Assembly (NCBI RefSeq): GCF_019061205.1
Contig: NZ_JAHQYH010000008.1
Coordinates: forward strand, 1-63,154
Length of the DNA stretch: 63,154 nt
Reading direction: 5' to 3'
Origin: Apilactobacillus waqarii
GTDB taxonomy: Bacteria > Bacillota > Bacilli > Lactobacillales > Lactobacillaceae
Numbering within the stretch: the first letter of the stretch is position 1; each line of letters starts with the position of its first letter. The position numbers were made by a program, and so were the translations under genes. Positions 27,993 to 38,910 of this stretch are shown here, one piece after another. The notes under the pieces are model-generated. The model saw only the letters and a program-made list of their open reading frames with translations. It was not told where the DNA came from and searched no databases.

Positions 27993-28021
27993 AATAACAG
28001 AAGTACACGGAGGAAGTTAAA

Positions 28022-29254
28022 ATGGAATTTTCATTAGATTCTACTGAAAACCAAGGCGCAAAAATTAAAGTTATTGGTGTAGGTGGCGGTGGTAGTAACG
28101 CCGTTAACCGTATGATTGCTGAAGATGTTAAAGGTGTTGAATTTATCGTTGCAAATACCGATGTTCAAGCATTAAACACATCAAAAGCTGAAACAAAAAT
28201 CCAATTAGGACCTAAATTAACTAGAGGTTTAGGTGCAGGTTCAGATCCAGAAGTAGGAACTAAGGCCGCTGAAGAAAGCGAAGAAGCTATCTCAGAAGCA
28301 CTTCAAGGTGCAGATATGGTATTCGTAACTGCCGGAATGGGTGGTGGTACTGGTAACGGTGCTGCTCCTATCGTTGCAAAGATTGCTAAGGACTCAGGTG
28401 CCTTAACTGTTGGTGTCGTTACTAGACCATTTACTTTTGAAGGACCAAGAAGATCTAAATATGCTGCAGAAGGTGTTTCAGCATTAAAAGAAAACGTTGA
28501 TACTTTAATCGTAATTGCCAACAACCGTCTATTAGAAATGGTTGATAAGAAGACACCAATGATGGAAGCTTTCCAAGAAGCTGACAACGTATTAAGACAA
28601 GGTGTTCAAGGTATTTCAGACTTAATTACTAGTCCTGGATACGTTAACTTGGACTTTGCTGATGTTAAGACTGTTATGCAAAACACTGGTTCAGCACTTA
28701 TGGGTGTTGGTACTGCTACAGGTGAAAACAGAACTGCAGAAGCAACCAAGAAGGCTATTTCTTCACCATTGCTAGAAGTTTCAATCGATGGTGCAAAACA
28801 AGTATTATTAAACATCACTGGTGGCCCAGACATGTCACTATTTGAAGCCCAAGATGCTTCAGACATCGTTGCTCAAGCTGCAACTAGCGATGTAAACATT
28901 ATCTTTGGTACTTCAATTGATGAAGACCTAGGCGATGAAATCAAGGTTACTGTTATTGCTACAGGGATCGAAACTAGTCCAGAAGAACTACTAAACGGCC
29001 AAGCACGTCCATCAAGAGTATCAGAAAATCCTGGTAAGGTAGTTAGCCCAAGACATCACAAGGAAGACCAAGGTAACGTTAGAACTAACGACGAAAACAC
29101 AGATAGCGACAAGCCATCTGACACACGTTTTGAAAACGTACAAAAGAAAGAATTTGATCCATTTGATGCTAACAACTCAAGTGACAATCAAAAGGAAGAT
29201 AAATCAAGCGATGACGATTTGCCTCCATTCTTCAAATTCCGTCGTAAGAACTAA
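28022..29254 (+). CDS. ftsZ: Cell division protein FtsZ
   Basis: Tubulin-like GTPase that forms the Z ring. The tubulin signature GGGTGNG is at 107-113, with the glycine-rich start [17 protein letters not shown] and the T7-loop region [12 protein letters not shown] disordered linker (about 320-395) ends in the conserved tail [14 protein letters not shown], which contacts FtsA and SepF. 410 residues. The strong codon bias indicates high expression. Confidence 0.98.
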   Translation: MEFSLDSTENQGAKIKVIGVGGGGSNAVNRMIAEDVKGVEFIVANTDVQALNTSKAETKIQLGPKLTRGLGAGSDPEVGTKAAEESEEAISEALQGADMVFVTAGMGGGTGNGAAPIVAKIAKDSGALTVGVVTRPFTFEGPRRSKYAAEGVSALKENVDTLIVIANNRLLEMVDKKTPMMEAFQEADNVLRQGVQGISDLITSPGYVNLDFADVKTVMQNTGSALMGVGTATGENRTAEATKKAISSPLLEVSIDGAKQVLLNITGGPDMSLFEAQDASDIVAQAATSDVNIIFGTSIDEDLGDEIKVTVIATGIETSPEELLNGQARPSRVSENPGKVVSPRHHKEDQGNVRTNDENTDSDKPSDTRFENVQKKEFDPFDANNSSDNQKEDKSSDDDLPPFFKFRRKN

Positions 29255-29292
29255 TCACTTTTTCTAGATTTCTTTGAAGGGAATGAATTGAA

Positions 29293-29697
29293 ATGACAGC
29301 TAAGTTTAGTTTTAGTAAATTCTTCGGAACTGATTACGATCAAGACGAAGATTTTTACGAAGAAGATAACTCCCAAGTGGAGAACAATGATAAGGTAGTT
29401 TCAATTAGCAAAAACTCAAGTCAAAGTCGTAATAGTAAAATTTCTGTCTTTGAACCTAAGATTTATGCTGATGTAAAAACAATTGCGCAAAAATTAATTG
29501 ATAACAATGCTGTAATCATTAATTTTGATGCTGCTAGCGATGAAGCAACTAGAAGAATTATTGATTTCTTAAACGGAGTTGTTTTCACTATTGATGGAAA
29601 TATTGAGAGAATTTCTGAATTAGTTTTTCTTTTCACTCCACACAACTACTATGTAGACGGGGAAATCAGAAAAGAAATGAATGAACGTTTAAGATAA
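29293..29697 (+). CDS. sepF: Cell division protein SepF
   Basis: Membrane-binding, FtsZ-interacting protein that forms arcs and shapes the septum. The N-terminal amphipathic helix (MTAKFSFSKFFG), an acidic linker, and the C-terminal SepF domain (about 50-134, VFEPKIYADVKTIAQKLIDN and NFDAASDEATRRIIDFLNG) are visible. 134 residues. Its stop is only 1 bp from the ylmH start; the ylmG (YggT) gene that usually lies between them is not present. Confidence 0.96.
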   Translation: MTAKFSFSKFFGTDYDQDEDFYEEDNSQVENNDKVVSISKNSSQSRNSKISVFEPKIYADVKTIAQKLIDNNAVIINFDAASDEATRRIIDFLNGVVFTIDGNIERISELVFLFTPHNYYVDGEIRKEMNERLR

Positions 29698-29698
29698 A

Positions 29699-30481
29699 AT
29701 GGATAAAAATATTGAACAGCATTTTAGAAAAGAAGAAGTTCCTTTCATCGATTCTTGTGCAGATTTAATTGATGAGTCAATTAATCAATATCGTCCAATC
29801 TTAACTAAGTTTTTAAATCCCAGACAGGTTTATATTTTAACAACTTTAGTTAACCGCCAGAGTGACTTGTCGGTCGCCTTTTTCGGGGGATATCCAAACT
29901 CAGAAATGAAACGTGGCTTGATATATCCAGAATACTTCGAACCATCTGAAGATGATTATCAAGTTAAGTTGTTTGAAATTAGATATCCAGTAAAGTTCTC
30001 AAAATTACGTCACAGTAAGATATTGGGAACTTTATTAGGTTCAGGTGTTGAGAGATCAACAATTGGAGATATTTTAACTGACGGAACAAGATGGCAATTC
30101 ATATGTACAAGAGAAATTGCTGACTTCTTAAAAATGCAAATTAGCTCAATTGGTAAAACAAAAGTTTCACTGATTGAAACAGAATTTTCTGACGTAATTA
30201 CGCCGGAGAATGAATGGAGAGATGAATCAACGACTCTATCATCATTTAGAATGGATAACTTAATTTCGGAAGGATTTAACATATCCAGAAATGATGCGAA
30301 AGAGTTAGTTAGTCATCAAAAGGTTCACCTTAACTGGGCGGTAAACAGTCGACCGGATTACGAAATTACAACACACGATGTTGTATCGGTTAGAAGATTC
30401 GGCCGCATTCGTTTAAAGCGTCAGGAAGGCCAAACCAAAAAAGGTAAATATAGAGCCATTATTTCTGTATTAAAAAAATAG
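29699..30481 (+). CDS. ylmH: YlmH family S4-domain RNA-binding protein
   Basis: RNA-binding protein of the division-linked ylm group. The C-terminal S4 domain (about 182-245, FRMDNLISEGFNISRNDAKE) is clear; the N-terminal part (TLVNRQSDLSVAFFGGYPNSE) is typical of YlmH. 260 residues. YlmH homologues have been linked to ribosome quality control through recognition of peptidyl-tRNA on split 50S subunits, and to septum placement. There is no clear ribosome site of its own, so it is probably translated by coupling to sepF one base upstream. Confidence 0.93.
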   Translation: MDKNIEQHFRKEEVPFIDSCADLIDESINQYRPILTKFLNPRQVYILTTLVNRQSDLSVAFFGGYPNSEMKRGLIYPEYFEPSEDDYQVKLFEIRYPVKFSKLRHSKILGTLLGSGVERSTIGDILTDGTRWQFICTREIADFLKMQISSIGKTKVSLIETEFSDVITPENEWRDESTTLSSFRMDNLISEGFNISRNDAKELVSHQKVHLNWAVNSRPDYEITTHDVVSVRRFGRIRLKRQEGQTKKGKYRAIISVLKK

Positions 30482-30498
30482 GTTGGAGGAGAGATACA

Positions 30499-31140
30499 AT
30501 GGTACTTAGCCCACAAGATATTCATAATAAAGAGTTTTCTGTAAAAATGAGAGGTTACAATATTGACGAGGTAAACGAATTCTTAGATCGTATTATCAAG
30601 GATTACCAATTAACTTTATCCGAAAATATCGATATGAAGAACCGTTTGAAACAAACTGAAGATGAACTAAAATACTATAATGGTATGAAGGATTCATTGA
30701 ATCAATCAATTATCATTGCACAAAATGCTGCTGATAAGGTTAAGGTTGAAGCTCAGAACGAAGCCAACAACGTAACTGAACAATCAAGAAAACAAGCTGA
30801 TGAAATTTTGAATGATGCTAGCGTTAAGGCTAAAGACATCGTTGAAAATATCTCAAACCAATCTAAAGCACTACTTATTGCAAATGATGATTTAAGAAAG
30901 ACAACTGAATCATTCAGAGAAAAAATCAGAACTTTACTTGAAAGCCAAATGCAATTTGTTAATAGTCCAGAATGGGATCAAATGATTTCCGGAATTGACG
31001 GTAATTTCAACAAGGTTAACGAACAAATTAATAACCTTGACAATTTTAAGGAAACAGTTGTACAATCTGAAGGTAAAGAAATGCCAGCAGATGCAACTAT
31101 TAAGATTTATCCTGATGGCTCATTCAAAGAAATTGAATAA
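30499..31140 (+). CDS. divIVA: Cell division protein DivIVA
   Basis: Coiled-coil protein that binds negatively curved membrane at septum and poles. The N-terminal membrane-targeting domain (LSPQDIHNKEFSVKMRGYN and DEVNEFLDRIIKDYQ) is conserved, followed by long coiled coils (about 30-150) and a variable tail. 213 residues. It has a strong ggagga ribosome site. Last gene of the dcw cluster proper; the ileS leader begins right after the stop codon. Confidence 0.96.
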   Translation: MVLSPQDIHNKEFSVKMRGYNIDEVNEFLDRIIKDYQLTLSENIDMKNRLKQTEDELKYYNGMKDSLNQSIIIAQNAADKVKVEAQNEANNVTEQSRKQADEILNDASVKAKDIVENISNQSKALLIANDDLRKTTESFREKIRTLLESQMQFVNSPEWDQMISGIDGNFNKVNEQINNLDNFKETVVQSEGKEMPADATIKIYPDGSFKEIE

Positions 31141-31349
31141 CTTGAGATAGAGAATAGAAAGCTTAGAATTCGACACAATATAGCGAGCTGACAAATGGTG
31201 GAAGGTCAGTTGTAAATCATTCTATGCAGATCACCTCTGGCTAATCTCTTTTAATGTAGTAAATAAAGATGGGATATTAAATTTTAATGTCCTAATTTGG
31301 GTGGTACCGCGGAAGACTTCGTCCCTTGTGATGAAGTCTTCTTTTTTTA
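31141..31349 (+). promoter_or_regulatory. T-box riboswitch, isoleucine
   Basis: tRNA-sensing leader of ileS. Stem I is closed by gagat/atctc, with an inner helix atagaa/ttctat. Directly 3' of that helix lies the specifier codon ATC (31230-31232, Ile). The T-box core GGGTGGTACCGCGG is at 31299-31312; its TGGT bulge fits a tRNA ending in A-CCA, as both isoleucine tRNAs in this window do. The terminator hairpin gaagacttcgtc/gatgaagtcttc (31312-31341) is followed by T7. Uncharged tRNA-Ile should stabilise the antiterminator and switch ileS on. Confidence 0.95.
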
Positions 31350-31373
31350 TAATTTGAAAAGGGAGTGTGTGTT

Positions 31374-34172
31374 ATGCGTGTAAAAGATACTTTGAACCTA
31401 GGTAAGACCAAGTTTAAGATGCGTGGGAACTTACCTGTTAAAGAAGTTGAAAGACAAAAAGCATGGGAAGACAATCACGTCTACCAAATGAGACAAAAAC
31501 TAAACGAAGGAAAACCATCATTTGTTCTTCATGATGGACCTCCATATGCTAATGGTGACATTCATATGGGACACGCTTTAAACAAGATTTCAAAGGACTT
31601 TATTGTAAGATACAAGTCAATGAACGGCTTTAGAGCACCTTACGTACCAGGTTGGGATACTCACGGTTTACCAATCGAACAAAAGCTTACTCAAGCTGGA
31701 TATGACAGAAAGAAAATGGATACTAATGAATTCAGAAAACTTTGTCATGATTATGCTTTGAAACAAGTTGATCGTCAAAGAGAAGGTTTCAAACGTCTAG
31801 GTGTTACTGGTGAATGGGACAACCCATACCTAACTCTAAAGCCTGAATTTGAAGCTGCTGAAATTCGTGTATTCGGTAAGATGGCTGAAAAAGGCTTAAT
31901 CTACCGTGGTAAGAAACCAGTTATCTGGTCATGGTCTTCAGAATCAGCTCTAGCTGAAGCCGAAGTTGAATATCACGATATCGAATCACCTTCAGCTTTC
32001 TACGCTGAAAAGGTTGTCGATGGTAAAGGTGTTTTAGACGAAGATAACACATACATGGTTGTATGGACTACTACTCCATGGACCATTCCTGCTTCAATGG
32101 GTATCACAATTGATGCCGGATTCGACTATGCAGTTGTTAAACCAGCTAACGATGATCGTAAGTTTGTTTTAGCTGCTGAATTAGTTGAAAAAGATGCCGA
32201 ATTATTCGGTTGGGAAAATTACGAAATCGTAAAGACTGTAAGAGGTCAAGAACTAGAAGGTGTATTAGCTCAACATCCATTTATGGACAGACAACTATTA
32301 ACCATGCTAGGTGATTTCGTTACTATCGATACTGGTACTGGTTTAGTTCATACTGCTCCTGGTTTTGGGGAAGATGACTACTACGTTGGTAAATCATACG
32401 GTCTAGACATCTTTGTTGATGTTGACGCACAAGGTTACCTAACTAAGGAAGCTGGTCCAGATTTTGAAGGTGTCTTCTACGACGATGCAAACGAAATTTC
32501 ATTAAACAAGTTAAAAGAAAAGAACTTATTATTGAAGTACCAACCAATCACTCATAGTTACCCATTTGACTGGAGAACTAAGAAGCCGGTTATTTACCGT
32601 GCTACTGATCAATGGTTTGCTTCTGTTGATAAGATTAGAGATGACATTCTAAATGCCATCGAAGACGTTCAATTCAAACCTGAATGGGGTAAGAAACGTC
32701 TATACAACATGATTAAAGATCGTGGTGACTGGGTAATCTCAAGACAACGTGTTTGGGGTGTTCCACTACCAATCTTCTATGGTGAAGATGGTACTCCTAT
32801 CATCACTAAAGAAACTACTGACCACGTCGCAGACTTATTTGCAAAACATGGTTCAGACATTTGGTTCGAAAAAGAAGCTAAGGACCTATTACCAGAAGGA
32901 TTCACTAGTGAACATTCACCAAATGGTAAGTTTACTAAGGAAAACGACATCATGGATGTATGGTTTGACTCAGGTTCATCACACCAAGGTGTTTGTGCCG
33001 AACGTGATTACCTAACATACCCTGCAGACCTATACCTAGAAGGTTCTGACCAATACCGTGGATGGTTCAACTCAAGTTTAATTACTAGTGTTGCATTTAG
33101 CGGTAAGGCTCCATACAAGCAATTATTATCACAAGGATTCACTCTTGATGGTGAAGGTCACAAGATGAGTAAATCACTTGGTAACACAATTGCTCCTGAT
33201 GAAGTTATTAAGAAGATGGGTGCAGAAATCGTTCGTCTATGGGTAACTTCTGTAGATACTTCTGCCGATGTTCGTGTATCAATGGAAAACTTTGTTAAGA
33301 TTTCTGACTCATACAAGAAGATTAGAAATACCATGAGATACATGCTTGCCAACACTTCTGACTTTGATCCTAAGGAAAACAGTGTTGATTTTGCAGACAT
33401 GAAGTCAGCTGACCAATACATGATGGTTAAGTTAAACAACTTCGTAAAAGACATTAAGGCAGACTACGACAACTTTGACTTCTTAAGTCTAAACCGTCGT
33501 CTACTTTCATTCATCAATGCTGATCTTTCAGCTTTCTACCTAGACTTCGCTAAGGATATCCTATACATCTATGCTGAAGATAGTGCGGAAAGAAGATCAA
33601 TGCAAACAGTTCTATACAATGCAGCTGTTGCAATTACTAAATTAATTACACCAATTCTTCCTCACACTGCTGAAGAAATCTGGCCATTCCTATCTGAAAA
33701 AGAAGAATTCGTTCAACTATCAGAAATGCCAGAACAAATGGACTTACCTGGTGCAGATGAACTTTCATCAAACTGGCATAAGTTCATGGAAGTCAGAGAT
33801 GACGTATTGAAGGCATTGGAAGAAGCTAGAAATAACAAGCTAATTGGTAAGGCTTCAGAAGCTAAGCTATCATTATTTGTAAATGATGAAGTGAAATCAT
33901 TACTAGAAAACCTACACACAAATGTTGGTCAAATTTTGATGGTTTCACAACTAGAAGTTAAAGATTTAGCTGATGCTCCAAGTGATGCACAAAGCTTTAA
34001 CGACGGTGTTTCAATCGTAGTTGAACATGCTGAAGGTGACACTTGTGAACGTTGTCGTCTAATCTCTACAGATGTTGGTTCTGATGCAGATTATCCACAA
34101 TTCTGTGCACGTTGTGCTAAGATTGTTCGTGATAACTTCCCAGAAACAGCTACTGAAGGATTCGAAGAATAA
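31374..34172 (+). CDS. ileS: Isoleucyl-tRNA synthetase
   Basis: Class I synthetase charging tRNA-Ile, 932 residues. HIGH motif HMGH at 64-67, KMSKS at 597-601, editing domain between them, and a C-terminal zinc site (CERCR ... CARC). I chose ATG 31374 because ggag ends 8 nt before it; GTG 31365 overlaps that site. Expression is controlled by the T-box upstream. Codon use is strongly biased. Terminator directly after the stop. Confidence 0.98.
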   Translation: MRVKDTLNLGKTKFKMRGNLPVKEVERQKAWEDNHVYQMRQKLNEGKPSFVLHDGPPYANGDIHMGHALNKISKDFIVRYKSMNGFRAPYVPGWDTHGLPIEQKLTQAGYDRKKMDTNEFRKLCHDYALKQVDRQREGFKRLGVTGEWDNPYLTLKPEFEAAEIRVFGKMAEKGLIYRGKKPVIWSWSSESALAEAEVEYHDIESPSAFYAEKVVDGKGVLDEDNTYMVVWTTTPWTIPASMGITIDAGFDYAVVKPANDDRKFVLAAELVEKDAELFGWENYEIVKTVRGQELEGVLAQHPFMDRQLLTMLGDFVTIDTGTGLVHTAPGFGEDDYYVGKSYGLDIFVDVDAQGYLTKEAGPDFEGVFYDDANEISLNKLKEKNLLLKYQPITHSYPFDWRTKKPVIYRATDQWFASVDKIRDDILNAIEDVQFKPEWGKKRLYNMIKDRGDWVISRQRVWGVPLPIFYGEDGTPIITKETTDHVADLFAKHGSDIWFEKEAKDLLPEGFTSEHSPNGKFTKENDIMDVWFDSGSSHQGVCAERDYLTYPADLYLEGSDQYRGWFNSSLITSVAFSGKAPYKQLLSQGFTLDGEGHKMSKSLGNTIAPDEVIKKMGAEIVRLWVTSVDTSADVRVSMENFVKISDSYKKIRNTMRYMLANTSDFDPKENSVDFADMKSADQYMMVKLNNFVKDIKADYDNFDFLSLNRRLLSFINADLSAFYLDFAKDILYIYAEDSAERRSMQTVLYNAAVAITKLITPILPHTAEEIWPFLSEKEEFVQLSEMPEQMDLPGADELSSNWHKFMEVRDDVLKALEEARNNKLIGKASEAKLSLFVNDEVKSLLENLHTNVGQILMVSQLEVKDLADAPSDAQSFNDGVSIVVEHAEGDTCERCRLISTDVGSDADYPQFCARCAKIVRDNFPETATEGFEE

Positions 34173-34177
34173 TCGAT

Positions 34178-34206
34178 AAAAAACTGGGATTATCCCAGTT
34201 TTTTAT
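34178..34206 (+). terminator. Terminator of ileS
   Basis: Stem aaactggga/tcccagttt with a short loop and T6. Confidence 0.85.
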
Positions 34207-34223
34207 TTTTAAGGAGAAATAAT

Positions 34224-34427
34224 ATGATTAAAGGTAAAGTAAATAATTTTAACCCAGATCACGATTTTGGTTTTCTAAAGGGCGAAGACAAGAACAAGGT
34301 CTTCTTCCATGGTTCAGCGGTCGAAAACAAGACTAGAAATGAAATTGAAATTGGTCAACAAGTGGAATATCAAATTGCACAAGGCATGAAGGGCCCACAA
34401 GCTGTCAAAATTCGTGTAATTGATTAG
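34224..34427 (+). CDS. Cold-shock domain protein
   Basis: Single cold-shock domain of 67 residues, a small nucleic-acid chaperone. RNP1-like DFGFLKGED and RNP2-like VFFHGSAVE are present, along with the final AVKIRVI strand. It differs from the major CspA types (first residues MIKGKVNNFNPDHD rather than the usual MxxGTVKWFNxxKG), so it is a divergent member. Preceded by taaggag. It stands alone between the ileS terminator and the Nudix gene. Confidence 0.85.
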   Translation: MIKGKVNNFNPDHDFGFLKGEDKNKVFFHGSAVENKTRNEIEIGQQVEYQIAQGMKGPQAVKIRVID

Positions 34428-34493
34428 TCAGTCCATTGAAAAAATAATTAAATATATATAGAATGAATATATAACAAAAAAAGGGCTGATATT

Positions 34494-35048
34494 ATGGATT
34501 TAGAGGAAAAGGTACTAGGTGTTGAGCCTAAGTACGATGGCGCAATTATCAACGTTGAAAAACAAACAGTTGAATTGCCAAATGGTGAAACATCGACTAG
34601 AGATGTTGTTCATCATTCCAATGCCGTTGGTATTTTAGTCTTAACTAAGAACAACAAGATGTTATTAGAAACCCAATGGAGAGCTCCTGTTGCTAAAGAA
34701 ACAATCGAGATTCCTGCCGGTAAAGTTGATAGTAGAGACCATGGCACTGCCTTGGATACTGTAGTTCGTGAGTTGAACGAAGAAACTAGATACAAGGCTA
34801 ACAACGTCAAACGAATCACCGGATTTTATTCAAGTGTTGGTTTTTGTGATGAATACATGGACCTATACTTGGCAACTGATCTGGAACCAGTTGAAGATGA
34901 ATTACCTAGAGATCAAGGTGAATACTTGAGAATTAAGGAATACTCACTTGATGAAGCCATGGCAATGATTGAAAGTGGCGAAATCGAGGATGCTAAGACA
35001 ATTACTGCTATTTATTATTGGAAGTTACATGACAAGATTGGTCTTTAA
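34494..35048 (+). CDS. Nudix hydrolase, ADP-ribose pyrophosphatase type
   Basis: 184-residue Nudix enzyme of the ADP-ribose pyrophosphatase (NudF/YqkG) type, expected to split ADP-ribose into AMP and ribose 5-phosphate. The Nudix helix is RELNEET (92-98), preceded by AGKVDSRD (75-82). Compared with the consensus GX5EX7REUXEEXGU, the first Glu is Asp82, two residues are inserted before Arg92, and the final Gly is Arg99; the magnesium-binding Glu93, Glu96 and Glu97 remain. It leads into the small membrane protein, mtnN and the cysteine desulfurase with short gaps, so they are likely one transcript. Confidence 0.85.
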   Translation: MDLEEKVLGVEPKYDGAIINVEKQTVELPNGETSTRDVVHHSNAVGILVLTKNNKMLLETQWRAPVAKETIEIPAGKVDSRDHGTALDTVVRELNEETRYKANNVKRITGFYSSVGFCDEYMDLYLATDLEPVEDELPRDQGEYLRIKEYSLDEAMAMIESGEIEDAKTITAIYYWKLHDKIGL

Positions 35049-35070
35049 TTAATAAAGGAGCAAGTCCAAT

Positions 35071-35322
35071 ATGATAACTAGAAAAGAGTATCAAAATAGT
35101 CAAAAAAGAAATTCTATTGACGATGATTTTATAAAAAGAGACGAACCAGTTGAGCAACCTACATTGAAGAGAACTAGACCCGAAGAAAAAAAGGGTAAGG
35201 CCCATGCAATGACAACCGAACAAAAGACAAAACGTTTAGGCAGAAGACTTAACTGGGCAATTGCATTTTTAATTCTTGCAATCATTGTCGTTTACTTAAT
35301 ACTAATCTACGTTAATCCTTAA
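35071..35322 (+). CDS. Small single-pass membrane protein, unknown
   Basis: 83-residue protein with a charged, hydrophilic first 58 residues (rich in Lys, Arg and Glu) and one C-terminal membrane segment at about 62-80 (AIAFLILAIIVVYLILIYV). I do not recognise a named family, but a protein of this size and shape commonly sits between the Nudix gene and mtnN in lactobacilli. Good ribosome site (aaggagc). No function can be inferred beyond membrane attachment. Confidence 0.75.
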   Translation: MITRKEYQNSQKRNSIDDDFIKRDEPVEQPTLKRTRPEEKKGKAHAMTTEQKTKRLGRRLNWAIAFLILAIIVVYLILIYVNP

Positions 35323-35332
35323 GGAGATATTT

Positions 35333-36025
35333 ATGAAATTTGGAATTTTATGTGCAATGGACGAAGAAATCAAATCATTGCTAGATAACTTAGACAACAC
35401 TAAGAAAGTTGACATCAAAGAAATGACTTTCTACGAAGGTAACATTTCTGGACAAGAAGTTGTTCTTGTTCGTTCAGGAATCGGTAAAGTTGAAGCTGGT
35501 TTAACAACTGCTCAATTAATTACTAGCTTTGATGTTGATATCGTTATCAACTCTGGTTCAGCCGGTGGAATTGGCCAAGGCCTAGCTGTCGGTGATGTTG
35601 TTGTTTCAACTGAAACTGCATACCACGACGTTGACGCTAGAGCTGCTGGATACGAATACGGCCAATTGCCAGGCCAACCAGCAAGATTCAAAGCTTCAGA
35701 AAAATGGGTAAAAGAAATTACTGAAGCTTCTAAGGAAGTTGGTTTAAACGTTCAAAAGGGATTAATCGTTACAGGTGATCAATTCGTTGCCGACCAAGCA
35801 GTGATTGATAACATTCTAAAGAACTTTCCTGACGCACTTTCATGTGAAATGGAAGGGGCAGCTGTGGGACAAGTTGCTAACCAATTTGATATCCCATACG
35901 TTGTAGTTAGAGCAATGTCAGACAACGCCAACGGTGATGCTGATCGTAGCTTTGACGAATTCATCATTGATGCAGGTAAGAAATCTGCTCAAATGTTATT
36001 AGACTTATTCGCAAATCAAAAATAG
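35333..36025 (+). CDS. mtnN: 5'-methylthioadenosine/S-adenosylhomocysteine nucleosidase
   Basis: Cytosolic nucleosidase that releases adenine from methylthioadenosine and S-adenosylhomocysteine, removing products of SAM-dependent methylation. The start KFGILCAMDEEIKSLL, the GSAGG loop, CEMEGAAVGQVA and the catalytic SDNANGDAD are typical. 230 residues. It follows the small membrane protein by 10 bp with aaggag. Many SAM methyltransferases are encoded in this window (rsmH, rsmD, trmL, rlmA). Confidence 0.96.
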   Translation: MKFGILCAMDEEIKSLLDNLDNTKKVDIKEMTFYEGNISGQEVVLVRSGIGKVEAGLTTAQLITSFDVDIVINSGSAGGIGQGLAVGDVVVSTETAYHDVDARAAGYEYGQLPGQPARFKASEKWVKEITEASKEVGLNVQKGLIVTGDQFVADQAVIDNILKNFPDALSCEMEGAAVGQVANQFDIPYVVVRAMSDNANGDADRSFDEFIIDAGKKSAQMLLDLFANQK

Positions 36026-36042
36026 AAGGGGTTTAGGTATAC

Positions 36043-37197
36043 TTGACTGAAATCTACTTAGATAATGCCGCTACCACTCCAATGGATAAAAACGTTTTAA
36101 ATGACATGTACGATAAGATGCAAAACGTTTACGGTAACGCTTCTACCTTGTACAGCATTGGTAGAAAGGCTCATACCGTATTGGAAGATAGTAGAGACAT
36201 TATCGCCAACAGTATTAATGCGAAGCCAGACGAAATTATTTTTACAAGTGGTGGTAGTGAAAGTGATAATACCGCAATTCTTCAAACTGCTGAAGCAAGA
36301 AAGAATTTAGGAAACCATATTATTACAACTGCCATTGAACACGAAGCTGTGTTAAAACCACTTGCTTATCTTGAAGAACAAGGTTTTAAAGTAACTTATT
36401 TACCAGTTGATGAAACTGGAGTAATTAGTTTAGACGACTTCAAGGATGCATTAGACGATGATACCATCTTGGTAACTATCATGACTGCTAACAATGAGGT
36501 TGGTTCTCACATGCCAATTCATGAAATTGGTGAAATCTTAAAGGACCATCAGGCATGGTTCCATACCGATGCCGTTCAAGCTTATGGATTGTTAGATATT
36601 GATGTAAATGAGGACCAAATTGATTTACTATCAACATCTGCTCATAAGATTAATGGTCCTAAGATGACTGGTTTCTTATACAGACGAACTGGGGTAGATT
36701 TTCCAAGTTTTGTAAAAGGTGGAGACCAAGAAAAGAAGCGTCGTGCTGGAACAGAAAACATTCCTGCAATTTCCGGATTTGCGACCGCGGTTTCTCAAAT
36801 TACACCTGAATTAAAGCACGAACTACATGATCGTTATTATGGATTCAAACATCAAATCATTGATGCTTTAAATGATAATGATATTGATTTTGTTGTTAAT
36901 GGAACTGTAGAAGACAACCCGGTCCAACATGTGTTTAACATTTGGATTAAGGGGATTTCTTCAGACATCATTTTGGCTAATTTGGACTTGGAAGGAATTG
37001 CGATTTCAGCTGGTTCAGCATGTACAGCTGGAAACATTGAACCATCACACGTTTTGATGGCAATGTTTGGTAATGATACCAATCGTTCATCTCAATCAAT
37101 TCGAATTAGTTTTGGTAAATTCACAACAGATTCAGAAATCGATGCCTTTACCACTGCATTAGTAAAGGTAATTAAGAGAATAAAGAAGGTTGACTAA
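36043..37197 (+). CDS. Cysteine desulfurase (NifS/IscS family)
   Basis: PLP enzyme that takes sulfur from cysteine as a persulfide. PLP lysine Lys202 (STSAHKINGPK) and the active-site Cys327 in SAGSACTAGN are present. 384 residues, start TTG 36043. It lies one base before the DUF1831 gene and just upstream of mnmA, so its sulfur is probably meant for 2-thiouridine in tRNA, as with the desulfurase paired with MnmA in other Firmicutes. That partnership is inferred from position. Confidence 0.92.
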   Translation: MTEIYLDNAATTPMDKNVLNDMYDKMQNVYGNASTLYSIGRKAHTVLEDSRDIIANSINAKPDEIIFTSGGSESDNTAILQTAEARKNLGNHIITTAIEHEAVLKPLAYLEEQGFKVTYLPVDETGVISLDDFKDALDDDTILVTIMTANNEVGSHMPIHEIGEILKDHQAWFHTDAVQAYGLLDIDVNEDQIDLLSTSAHKINGPKMTGFLYRRTGVDFPSFVKGGDQEKKRRAGTENIPAISGFATAVSQITPELKHELHDRYYGFKHQIIDALNDNDIDFVVNGTVEDNPVQHVFNIWIKGISSDIILANLDLEGIAISAGSACTAGNIEPSHVLMAMFGNDTNRSSQSIRISFGKFTTDSEIDAFTTALVKVIKRIKKVD

Positions 37198-37198
37198 T

Positions 37199-37537
37199 AT
37201 GGCTTTTGAAACAGCAAATCAATTACAAGGTGATTCTAAAACATACGCAGTTAGTCCTGAAATCAAAAAATTCACACTATCTGACATGGGTTTTGTAAAG
37301 ACTAATGCTGGTAACTTTCAATTTGAAAGAACATTAGATCCTGAAGATCCTTACAATGGTATCAAGTTAAAGATTGTTTTTAAGAGTGATTTAAAAACAT
37401 TCAAGATGAGTACCGTCACTGCAAATGGTTTAAATAAGGTTAATATTTTTACCAACAAAAATGCTGATGCATTAGTTGAACAATTCAATTTCTTGATGGA
37501 TAACTTTGTGGAAAGAAAAGTTTTCGTGAGAAAATAA
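37199..37537 (+). CDS. DUF1831 protein
   Basis: 112-residue soluble protein resembling the DUF1831 family of lactobacilli. No catalytic motif is visible; the strand-rich middle (KLKIVFKSDLKTFKMSTVTA) suggests a small beta sheet. I chose ATG 37199 because aagaaggt ends 8 nt before it and it starts right after the desulfurase stop; TTG 37190 overlaps that gene. Its fixed place between the desulfurase and mnmA hints at a role in sulfur transfer, but this is unproven. Confidence 0.8.
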   Translation: MAFETANQLQGDSKTYAVSPEIKKFTLSDMGFVKTNAGNFQFERTLDPEDPYNGIKLKIVFKSDLKTFKMSTVTANGLNKVNIFTNKNADALVEQFNFLMDNFVERKVFVRK

Positions 37538-37538
37538 T

Positions 37539-37568
37539 TAAAAAGAGGGCTTAATAGCCCTCTTTTTT
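37539..37568 (+). terminator. Terminator after DUF1831 gene
   Basis: Stem aaaagagggct/agccctctttt with T6, ending the Nudix-to-DUF1831 unit. Confidence 0.85.
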
Positions 37569-37577
37569 GCATCTTCA

Positions 37578-37607
37578 TTGCAATTGGTGCATTAAATGGG
37601 TTATTAT
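37578..37607 (+). promoter_or_regulatory. Promoter of mnmA
   Basis: TTGCAA, 18-bp spacer, TATTAT, about 70 bp before the mnmA start. A fair sigma-A match. Confidence 0.5.
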
Positions 37608-37677
37608 ATTTTTTATGGAATATACGACCTTCAAATCGTAGATTCTAAGAATCTAAAAGAAATGATGGTGATTTTAA

Positions 37678-38805
<1,128 letters not shown>

Positions 38806-38808
38806 AAC

Positions 38809-38842
38809 CAAAAGATGCTTATTCATTAAGCATCTTTTTTTA
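38809..38842 (+). terminator. Terminator of mnmA
   Basis: Stem aaagatgctta/taagcatcttt with T7. Confidence 0.85.
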
Positions 38843-38850
38843 TATAAACT

Positions 38851-38879
38851 TTGAATTTATCCGCATAAATTGAGATAAT
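38851..38879 (+). promoter_or_regulatory. Promoter of the histidine phosphatase-TPR-recD2 unit
   Basis: TTGAAT, 17-bp spacer, GATAAT, 31 bp before the GTG start. Confidence 0.55.
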
Positions 38880-38910
38880 ATATATAAATCAAAATGAACG
38901 AGGGATAAAA

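Noticed and set aside
28303-28866. Minus-strand open frames opposite ftsZ
   Set aside because: They arise from the strongly biased codon use of ftsZ; the same effect appears opposite prs, typA and ileS.
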